Assembly (NCBI GenBank): GCA_903893975.1
Contig: CAITOL010000046.1
Location: 1-64,000 of the forward strand
Direction of reading: 5' to 3'
Origin: an uncultured Rhodospirillales bacterium
Lineage (GTDB): Bacteria; Pseudomonadota; Alphaproteobacteria; Acetobacterales; Acetobacteraceae
Length of the DNA stretch: 64,000 nt
Within the stretch, counting starts at the first letter, position 1. Every line of letters starts with the position of its first letter. Below are positions 55,803-64,000 of the stretch, in pieces. Made by a program: the position numbers and the translations under genes. The notes beneath the pieces are model-generated. The model saw only the letters and a list, made by a program, of their open reading frames with translations. It ran no database searches and had not been told where the DNA came from.

Positions 55803-57134
55803 CTAGCCCAGGCTTTCACCGTGCAGCACCTCGTCCAGCCCCCGGCGCTCGTCCTCCTCGCTCACCCGCAGCCCCACCACCGCATCGACCAGCTTCAGCA
55901 GCGCCCAGGTGCCGCCCGCGCTCCACGCCACCGCCGCGCCAACGCCCAGCGCCTGCACCGCCAGCAAATGCAGCCCGGCGACATAGGCCCCGCCCGGCTG
56001 CGCCGCATCCGCACTCAGCACCCCGGCCGCCAGCACCCCGGTCAGCAGCATGCCCACGCCGCCGCCCACGCCATGCACGCCGAACGCGTCCAGGCTGTCG
56101 TCATAGCCAAAGCGCGGCTTCACCTCGGTCACCATCCAGTAACACACCGCCCCGGCCACCAGCCCGATCAACAACGCTGCGCCGGGCAGCACAAACCCGC
56201 TCGCCGGCGTAATCGCCACCAGCCCGGCCACCGCGCCGGAAATCGCCCCCAGCACCGTCGGCTTGCCAGATCGCACCCATTCCAGCCCCAGCCATACCAA
56301 CGTGGCGCTGCTTGCAGCGGCCTGCGTCGCCACCATCGCCATCGCCGCCCGCCCGCCGGCACTCCCGGCCGAGCCGGCATTGAAGCCCAGCCAGCCCACC
56401 CACAGCAACGCCGCCCCGGTGACGGCATAACCAAGGTTATGCGGCGAAAAATTATCCCGCCCATAGCCCAGCCGCCGGCCCAGCACCAAGGCGCACACCA
56501 GCCCGGCCACGCCGGAATTGACCTCCACCACCGTGCCGCCGGCGAAATCGGCCATGCCCAGCGCGTTCAGCCAGCCCAACGGCGCCCAGGCCCAATGCGC
56601 AATCGGCGCGTAGACCACCAGCGACCACAGCGTCATCAACAGCAGCAGCGCGGAGAACTTCATCCGGTCGGCAAACGCGCCGGTCACCACCGCCGGGGTA
56701 ATGATGGCGAAGGTCATCTGGTAGAACATGAACACCGGTTCCGGCACCGTCATCGCCATCGGCGCGGCGGTCTGCGCCCCCAGGGTAAACGGCCCGGTCC
56801 AGGCCATGCCGGCCAGCATCAGCCGGGAAAAATCGCCGACAAAGCCAGACCCGTCACCAAAGGTCAGCGAATAGCCAACCACGATCCACAGCACCGTCAC
56901 CACCGCGCATAGCACGAAAGACTGCGCCATAATCGCGAGAATGTTCTTCTTCCGCACCATCCCGCCGTAAAACAGCGCCAGGCCGGGAATGGTCATCAGC
57001 AGCACCAGCACCGTGCACAGCAGCATGAACGCGGTGTCGCCGCTATCGACGGTGGCGGGGGTGGATTGTGCGAACGCCGGCGTGGCCAGCAACAGCAGCA
57101 GCGCGGCCAGGCGGCCAGCACGGGCGAGGAGCAT
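55803..57134 (-). CDS. amtB: Ammonium transporter
   Basis: Starting at the ATG at 57134 gives 443 residues. A signal peptide (MLLARAGRLAALLLLLATPA) precedes eleven expected helices. Amt motifs are DTAFMLLCTVLVLLMTIPGL, FYGGMVRKKN, APIAHWAWAPLGWL, DFAGGTVVEVNSGVAGLVCA, and VHGVGGGVGMLLTG with the second pore His. It conducts ammonium across the inner membrane. The usual PII gene glnK is not next to it; instead an EAL-domain gene precedes it on the same strand, with 109 bases between. Confidence 0.95.
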   Translation of the reverse strand: MLLARAGRLAALLLLLATPAFAQSTPATVDSGDTAFMLLCTVLVLLMTIPGLALFYGGMVRKKNILAIMAQSFVLCAVVTVLWIVVGYSLTFGDGSGFVGDFSRLMLAGMAWTGPFTLGAQTAAPMAMTVPEPVFMFYQMTFAIITPAVVTGAFADRMKFSALLLLMTLWSLVVYAPIAHWAWAPLGWLNALGMADFAGGTVVEVNSGVAGLVCALVLGRRLGYGRDNFSPHNLGYAVTGAALLWVGWLGFNAGSAGSAGGRAAMAMVATQAAASSATLVWLGLEWVRSGKPTVLGAISGAVAGLVAITPASGFVLPGAALLIGLVAGAVCYWMVTEVKPRFGYDDSLDAFGVHGVGGGVGMLLTGVLAAGVLSADAAQPGGAYVAGLHLLAVQALGVGAAVAWSAGGTWALLKLVDAVVGLRVSEEDERRGLDEVLHGESLG

Positions 57135-57243
57135 CTTAGGGCGTTTCCCATTCAGCACACCGACTCGGGCCGGCGCTTCTTCTGTCACAATTTGCCACCT
57201 GCCGCCGGCCTTACCAAGCCGGGCACCAGAATGGCAGCCGCCG

Positions 57244-58797
57244 CTAGCCGCGCCCCGGCAGCTTGCCCGGCCGGCCGAACAGCCAACCCTGGCCGAAATC
57301 CACCCCCAAAGCGCGCAACGCCTCGGCTTCCGCCTCCGCCTCCACCCGTTCCGCCACCACCGCCGCGCCAGAGGCACGGGCGATATCCACCATGCCGCTC
57401 ACAAACGCGCGTTCCCGTCCGGGCTGGCCGATGCCGGGGATGTAGGAGCCGTCCAATTTCACCACATCGGTCGGCAGCGCCCGCAAGATCCGCACATCGG
57501 CGGTGCCTGCGCCAAAATCGTCCAGGCAGAATTTCACCCCGATCTTGCGCAGCGCCGTCGCGGTCTGCGCCACGGCGGCGACATCCTCCACCTCCGCCGT
57601 CTCGGTCATTTCCACCATCATCCTCCCGGCTTTGCCCGCCGCATGGGTGGACAGCAGCAGCAGCAGATCATTGCGGAAATAGGCGCTCTGCGCCGATTGG
57701 CCGGAGATATTGAACGCAACCGCCACCCCCGCCGCCTGCGCCGCCGCGCAGGCCAACGTCGCCACCGCCAGATCCAGCCGCTCAATCAGGCCCAGCGTTT
57801 CGGCCAGCAGCACAAAATCCTGCGGGCTATCCAGCGGGCAGCCGGGAATCGGGTGCGGGCGTAGCAGCGCCTCGTAATGATGCACCCGCCCGTCGCGCAG
57901 GCTGACAATCGGCTGATACGCCAGGTCGAACCGGCCGGCCTGGATTGCCGCCCCCAGCGCCGCCACGTGCTGCGTCGCCTGCGCGACATAGCCGGCCAAG
58001 CCCCCGCCGAGCCCGGCCTGCTGCACCCCCGCCAGCCCCTTGCGCGCAAACACGCCCAACGCCTGCCGCAACGCCCGCGCCGCCTGGCTGGTGCTCAGGC
58101 CATGCCCGTCCAACTGGATCGCCTGCGCGCTGACCCCCGCCTGCACCCCTTGGCCGCGCAACGCGTCCTCCAGCGCCTGGGCGATGGCGGCCAGTTCGTT
58201 CGCCGGGCGCCCAAGCTGCAACACGCCATAGCGTCCAGGGGCGATTTCGGTGGTGCAGCCGTCTGGCGCCACCCGTTCCAGCGCAAAACCAATATCATCC
58301 CGGCTGGCGCGCGACCCGGCCTGCGCGACCACTTCCAGCAAGCCGATTTCCCCCGCCGCATTGTCCCGAATGCGCGCATCGGCCGTCCGCGCGAAGCCGA
58401 GCGCGCTGATCAACGTCGGCGTGCTGTCCAGCGGCACCGGCAGCAGCGCAAAGCTCAGGCACAGCCGCGGCGCCACATTGGCCACCGTCAACACCAGCCC
58501 AGCCAGCGCGATCGCGGTGCGCTGCCGGTCCGCCAGCCGGATCGTCATCGGCGCCAGCCGGCCATAATCCTGCAACGTCCGCAGCCCTGCCTCGAGCGCG
58601 AACTGGTCGCCCGGCGCAATCAGGCCGCGAACATCGGTGCCGACATACGCCTCCGCCGCCTGCCCGAACCGGCTGCGAAACGCCCCGGCGGCATAGGTGA
58701 TGTGGCCGTCAACCGTGATCTCGACCAACAATTCGGCCGCCGCAAAGGCGAAGCCCACGAAGCGGTCGCGCGTGTCGCCCTGGAGTGCTTGCGGCAT
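57244..58797 (-). CDS. EAL domain protein, probable cyclic di-GMP phosphodiesterase
   Basis: The product has 517 residues. The N-terminal 240 residues look like a PAS-type sensor (EITVDGHITYAAGAFRSRF) followed by an uncertain middle domain. The C-terminal EAL domain keeps the catalytic set: HHYEALLRPHPIPG (E-x-L-x-R), FNISGQS, MVEMTET, CLDDFGAG, VVKLDGSYI, VAERVEAEAE and FGQGWLFGRP. It should hydrolyse cyclic di-GMP. It starts 45 bases after the hybrid histidine kinase, so the two probably form a signalling operon. Confidence 0.9.
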   Translation of the reverse strand: MPQALQGDTRDRFVGFAFAAAELLVEITVDGHITYAAGAFRSRFGQAAEAYVGTDVRGLIAPGDQFALEAGLRTLQDYGRLAPMTIRLADRQRTAIALAGLVLTVANVAPRLCLSFALLPVPLDSTPTLISALGFARTADARIRDNAAGEIGLLEVVAQAGSRASRDDIGFALERVAPDGCTTEIAPGRYGVLQLGRPANELAAIAQALEDALRGQGVQAGVSAQAIQLDGHGLSTSQAARALRQALGVFARKGLAGVQQAGLGGGLAGYVAQATQHVAALGAAIQAGRFDLAYQPIVSLRDGRVHHYEALLRPHPIPGCPLDSPQDFVLLAETLGLIERLDLAVATLACAAAQAAGVAVAFNISGQSAQSAYFRNDLLLLLSTHAAGKAGRMMVEMTETAEVEDVAAVAQTATALRKIGVKFCLDDFGAGTADVRILRALPTDVVKLDGSYIPGIGQPGRERAFVSGMVDIARASGAAVVAERVEAEAEAEALRALGVDFGQGWLFGRPGKLPGRG

Positions 58798-58842
58798 AGC
58801 GTGCTGTCCCTTTCGGCCCAGGTAAGCGTAGCGACGAAATGT

Positions 58843-60675
<1,833 letters not shown>

Positions 60676-60857
60676 GCGCGGCAGCGATGCTCAGGCGAGG
60701 CTGTTGCATTGGGGTCCTATAGGTCAGCGGATGCGCCCTCGTTTTGTCGGGTAAATGTTAACGGAAAGTAAACCCAGCGCATGACGCACCTCGCTCTGTA
60801 GCCAAGGGCGAAATCTTGCGCCTAGACTGCCTCTCCTGTTTTGTTAGGAGCAAATTC

Positions 60858-62402
60858 ATGGCTTTTGCAAGTTGGTGCGCGCGGGCTCTGTTGGCCGCAA
60901 CGGCTTTGGTGGCGGTTGGCATGCCGGCGCAGGCGCAGAAATCCGCCGATACGTTGCGGGTGGTCTGGTGGGACCAGATCGTGAACGTTAACCCTTACTA
61001 TAACCAGTTGCGCTCCGGCCTGATCGTCGCCCACCAGGCCTTTGACGGGCTGGTGTATCGCGACCCGAATGGCTTTGTCATCAAGCCCGCTCTGGCCACG
61101 TCCTGGAGCTACGCCGACCCGACCACCATCGTCTTCGAACTGCGCCAGGGCGTGAAGTTCCACGACGGCAGCCCCTTTACCGCCGACGACGTGGTCTACA
61201 CCGTCAACTCCATGCTGGTGGATAAGCAGGTTTCCGTGCCGTCCAACTATTCCTGGATGTCCGGCGCGGAAAAGCTGGGCGACTACAAGGTCGCCATCCA
61301 CACCAAAAAAGTCTTCCCCGCGGCGCTGGAATACGTCGCCATGGTGCTGCCCATCCTGCCCAAAGCCTATCGTGAGCGGGTTGGGAGCGACGCCTATGAC
61401 AAACTCCCGGTCGGCACCGGCCCTTACAAAATTACCCGCATCGACGGCGTGAACCAGATCGAGTTCGAACGCTTTGAAGACTATTATAAGGATGCGCCGA
61501 AAACCCGGCCGGCGATCCGCAAGCTGGTCATCCATGAAGTGACCGACGCCACCACCGCGCAGAACGAGATCATCGGTGGCAAGGCGGACTGGACCTGGAA
61601 CGTCATCCCCGACATGGTCGACAAGCTCGGCGCGCTGCCGTTCCTGAAGACCGAGCGCGCGGAAACCATGCGCGTCAATCTACTGAACATGGATGCCGCC
61701 GGCCGGACCGGCGCCGATAACCCGCTGACCAAAGTGAAGGTGCGCCAAGCGATCTTTCACGCCATCGACCGCGAATCGATTGCCAAAAACCTGATGCAAG
61801 GCGGCTCCCGCGTGCCGCCCGCGCCCTGCTTCCCCACCCAGTTCGGCTGCGATGCCGCGGCGGCGGTGCAATATCCGTATGACCCCGCCAAAGCCAAGGC
61901 GCTGCTGGCCGAAGCCGGCTACCCCAACGGCTTCGACACCGAACTCGTCTCCTACCTGCTGCCGCAGTTCGAAGGCGCCATCCAAAACTACCTCAAAGCC
62001 GTCGGCATCAACGCCAAGATCACCCATTTGCAGGTGCAGGCGCTGATCCAGCGGCAGTTGGAAGGCAAAAACCCGCTCGACCTCGGCAACTGGGGCAGCT
62101 ACTCGATCAACGACGCCTCCGCCTTCCTGCCGCAATACTATAGCGGCGCGCAGACCGAAGGCTTCAGCACCTCAGACTTCGCCCACGACGCCGCCGTGCG
62201 CGATGCGGTGATCGCCGGTGGCTCCACCACCGAGAAGGCCGAACGGCAGAAAGCCTACTCGGCCGCGATCAAGCGGATTACCGAACAGGCCTATATCATC
62301 CCGCTGTTCACCAATGTCGGCACGTACGCGTATCGTAAGGAGCTTGATTTCAAGCCCTGGGCGGATGAAATGCCGCGCTTTTATCTGTCTAGCTGGAAGT
62401 AA
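60858..62402 (+). CDS. ABC transporter substrate-binding protein, family 5 (peptide/nickel type)
   Basis: The ATG at 60858 follows AGGAG and gives 514 residues with a signal peptide (MAFASWCARALLAATALVAV, ending at MPAQAQ). Family 5 features include DQIVNVNPYYNQLRSG, AFDGLVYRDPNGFVIKPALA, LRQGVKFHDGSPFTADDVVY and KVRQAIFHAIDRESI. It binds peptides or other small solutes in the periplasm. The ATPases of a matching system are encoded convergently at 62.6-64 kb; permeases would be beyond the right edge. Confidence 0.92.
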   Translation: MAFASWCARALLAATALVAVGMPAQAQKSADTLRVVWWDQIVNVNPYYNQLRSGLIVAHQAFDGLVYRDPNGFVIKPALATSWSYADPTTIVFELRQGVKFHDGSPFTADDVVYTVNSMLVDKQVSVPSNYSWMSGAEKLGDYKVAIHTKKVFPAALEYVAMVLPILPKAYRERVGSDAYDKLPVGTGPYKITRIDGVNQIEFERFEDYYKDAPKTRPAIRKLVIHEVTDATTAQNEIIGGKADWTWNVIPDMVDKLGALPFLKTERAETMRVNLLNMDAAGRTGADNPLTKVKVRQAIFHAIDRESIAKNLMQGGSRVPPAPCFPTQFGCDAAAAVQYPYDPAKAKALLAEAGYPNGFDTELVSYLLPQFEGAIQNYLKAVGINAKITHLQVQALIQRQLEGKNPLDLGNWGSYSINDASAFLPQYYSGAQTEGFSTSDFAHDAAVRDAVIAGGSTTEKAERQKAYSAAIKRITEQAYIIPLFTNVGTYAYRKELDFKPWADEMPRFYLSSWK

Positions 62403-62410
62403 TGGCTTGG

Positions 62411-62437
62411 TGCTGGCGGGTGCATTGCCCGCCAGCA
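62411..62437 (+). terminator. Hairpin after the substrate-binding protein gene
   Basis: GCTGGCGGG (62412-62420) and CCCGCCAGC (62428-62436) with a seven-base loop follow the stop codon by nine bases. There is no T-tract immediately after, so it may stop transcription only partly or stabilise the message. Confidence 0.5.
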
Positions 62438-62456
62438 TCAGACAGGTGAAAAGCTT

Positions 62457-62588
62457 GTTCTTTTTGTGAACAAAAAGAACCAAAAAAACTTCATCTGTTT
62501 TTGGGCTTCGCCGTACTTTCGGCGGTTGGTGCTGGGGCGCCGCAGCCAGGGCTAAACGTTTTTTCCTGCTTTTTTTTCAAAAAAGCAG
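62457..62588. repeat. Dispersed hairpin-ended intergenic repeat, copy 2
   Basis: This copy has the same order as copy 1 at 45185-45317: hairpin GTTCTTTTTG-TGAA-CAAAAAGAAC, CCAAAAAAACTTCATC, TGGGCTTCGCCGTAC, a divergent centre and an end hairpin CTGCTTTTTT / AAAAAAGCAG. In copy 1 the end hairpin is CTCC...GGAG and here CTGC...GCAG: both sides changed so pairing is kept. It lies between convergent genes. Confidence 0.85.
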
Positions 62589-62595
62589 CGCTGCC

Positions 62596-63540
62596 TTAAA
62601 CCAACAAACACTCCACCCGATGCCCCGCCACCTCCCGTGGCACCGGCGCCTCCAACGCGCACCGCGCCTGCGCCAGCTTGCACCTGGGATGGAACCGGCA
62701 GCCCGGCGGCACATTGGCCGGGTCCGGATACAAATCCCCCAGCCCCACATCCGGCACCCCCAACCCCGGCTCCGGCGTCAGCACCGAGGCCAGCAGCGCC
62801 TGGGTATACGGGTGCTTCGGCGCCGCAAACAGCGCATCCGTGCCGGCCTGTTCTACCATGCGGCCGAGATACATCACCGCCACCCGGTCGGAGATATGTT
62901 CCACCACCGCCAGGTTGTGGCTGATGAACACGTAGGTCAGCCCGAGATCGCGGCGCAACTCGTCCAGCAGGTTGAGAATCTGCGCCTGCACCGACACATC
63001 CAGCGCCGAGGTCGGCTCATCACACACCACAATGCGCGGGCGCAGCACCAAGGCGCGCGCGATTGCCACCCGCTGGCGCTGGCCACCGGAAAGCTGCGCC
63101 GGCACCCGGTCGCCAATCGCGCCCGGCAGGCCGACGCGCACCAGCATTTCCTCCACCCGGTCCGCCTGTGCGCGGCCGGTGATGCCCTGCGCCTGCAACG
63201 GCATCGCCACAATATCGCGAATGCGGCGGCGCGGGTTGAGCGAGGAGAACGGGTCCTGAAACACCGGCTGGATCAGCCGCGCGCGCGCCTTGCGGTCCAT
63301 ATCCGCCAGGCGCTGGCCCTCCACCAGTACCTCGCCAGACGTGGTTGGCAGCAGGCCGAGGATCAACCGTGCCAGCGTGGACTTGCCGCAGCCGGATTCG
63401 CCGACAATCCCCAGGCAGCCGCCGCTTTCAACCGAGAACGACACCCCATCCACCGCACGGATCAGCCGGTCGCCGGAAAACACCCCGGTGGATTGGCGGA
63501 ACACCCGCGTGGCGTCGCGGACTTCAATGGCGGCGGTCAT
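62596..63540 (-). CDS. Oligopeptide/dipeptide ABC transporter ATP-binding protein (OppF/DppF)
   Basis: The ATG at 63540 overlaps the upstream ATPase stop (ATGA) and gives 314 residues. Walker [10 protein letters not shown]-loop [14 protein letters not shown], signature [15 protein letters not shown], Walker [15 protein letters not shown] and the H-loop ISHNL are all intact. The C-terminal oligopeptide domain [16 protein letters not shown] and a Cys-containing [16 protein letters not shown] stretch are typical of OppF/DppF. It energises uptake with the OppD-like protein. Confidence 0.93.
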   Translation of the reverse strand: MTAAIEVRDATRVFRQSTGVFSGDRLIRAVDGVSFSVESGGCLGIVGESGCGKSTLARLILGLLPTTSGEVLVEGQRLADMDRKARARLIQPVFQDPFSSLNPRRRIRDIVAMPLQAQGITGRAQADRVEEMLVRVGLPGAIGDRVPAQLSGGQRQRVAIARALVLRPRIVVCDEPTSALDVSVQAQILNLLDELRRDLGLTYVFISHNLAVVEHISDRVAVMYLGRMVEQAGTDALFAAPKHPYTQALLASVLTPEPGLGVPDVGLGDLYPDPANVPPGCRFHPRCKLAQARCALEAPVPREVAGHRVECLLV

Positions 63541-64000
63541 GACAGATGGCACAAATGGCGATGGCCGGCGCCGTCATCGCGCTGCGGCACCGATACGGCG
63601 CATTGCGGCATGGCATGGGCGCAGCGGTCACGGAAACCGCAGCCGGTAAAGCCGTCGGCAATGCGCGGCACCGTGCCGGGAATGCTGCCCAACGGGTCGC
63701 CGCGCTTGATTTTGCCGGGGATCGGCACGCAGCCCAGCAAGCCCTGCGTGTACGGATGCCGGGGTGCGGCGAACAGATCGGTCGCACTGGCGGATTCCAC
63801 CACCTCCCCCGCATACATCACGCTCACCTTATGCGCGATGCGGGCGACCACGCCGAGGTCGTGGGTAATCAGCAAAATCGCCAGCCCAAGCTCGGCTTGC
63901 AGGTCGCGCAGCAGCCGCAAAATCTGCGCCTGCACCGTCACATCCAGCGCCGTCGTCGGCTCATCGGCAATCAGCAATTCCGGGTCGCACATCAGCGCCA
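63537..64000 (-). CDS. Oligopeptide/dipeptide ABC transporter ATP-binding protein (OppD/DppD), C-terminal part
   Basis: The gene is cut by the right edge; about 153 C-terminal residues are visible. Walker [21 protein letters not shown] and H-loop [20 protein letters not shown] are intact, followed by the oligopeptide C-terminal domain [20 protein letters not shown] and the cysteine-rich [18 protein letters not shown]. Walker A and the signature motif lie outside the window. It directly precedes the OppF-like gene with a four-base overlap. Confidence 0.92.
   Translation of the reverse strand, partial: ALMCDPELLIADEPTTALDVTVQAQILRLLRDLQAELGLAILLITHDLGVVARIAHKVSVMYAGEVVESASATDLFAAPRHPYTQGLLGCVPIPGKIKRGDPLGSIPGTVPRIADGFTGCGFRDRCAHAMPQCAVSVPQRDDGAGHRHLCHLS

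Overview
The window is GC-rich, densely coding DNA from an alphaproteobacterium, most likely Rhodospirillales/Acetobacteraceae. The assignment rests on gene order and protein type: an rpsB-tsf-pyrH-frr-uppS-cdsA-dxr-rseP-bamA-ompH-lpxD-fabZ-lpxA-lpxI run, a short prolyl-tRNA synthetase without the editing insertion, a DUF2628 gene between hisB and hisH, LpxI instead of LpxH, and a XrtA/PEP-CTERM type sugar transferase. No tRNA, rRNA, CRISPR, transposase or phage gene was recognised.

Region by region. 1-3.7 kb, minus strand: the start of a molybdopterin-binding oxidoreductase subunit (cut by the left edge), sufE, a VOC protein and the hslVU protease. 3.7-13.3 kb, plus strand: hisB-DUF2628-hisH-GNAT-DUF1467, a non-coding stretch with a long hairpin and a probable small RNA, then proS, lolC/E, lolD and dnaE. 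13.3-16.3 kb: an AT-rich non-coding island with a strong terminator and a rod-shaped candidate RNA, then DUF2177, an epoxide-hydrolase-like enzyme and a PEP-CTERM surface protein. 16.5-30.9 kb: translation factors followed by the isoprenoid, phospholipid, outer-membrane assembly and lipid A block.

31-40 kb: AMP nucleosidase, then two divergent acyl-CoA gene sets: thiolase, OB-fold partner, CoA ligase and SDR on the minus strand, two acyl-CoA dehydrogenases on the plus strand. Together they look like a dedicated beta-oxidation pathway for an unknown acid. 39.9-44.5 kb: an MFS transporter and a four-gene branched-chain-type ABC transporter whose two ATPases have both lost the Walker B glutamate. 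44.6-50 kb: DUF2852, a TetR regulator with two matching predicted operators, an S9 peptidase and an acyl-CoA synthetase. 49.9-54.3 kb: rubrerythrin, a CCG-domain iron-sulfur protein and DUF3501 as one cassette, a SnoaL/FAH pair and a small secreted protein. 54.4-64 kb: sugar transferase, ammonium transporter, EAL phosphodiesterase with a hybrid histidine kinase, and a dipeptide/oligopeptide ABC system cut by the right edge.

The most noteworthy observations are the catalytically degenerate ABC ATPase pair; a dispersed intergenic repeat of about 133 bp in two copies (plus a third half-copy) whose terminal hairpin shows compensatory changes; the paired TetR operator candidates; a nested palindromic element containing a perfect 21-bp inverted repeat; and an OB-fold protein in which all four zinc-ribbon cysteines are replaced.
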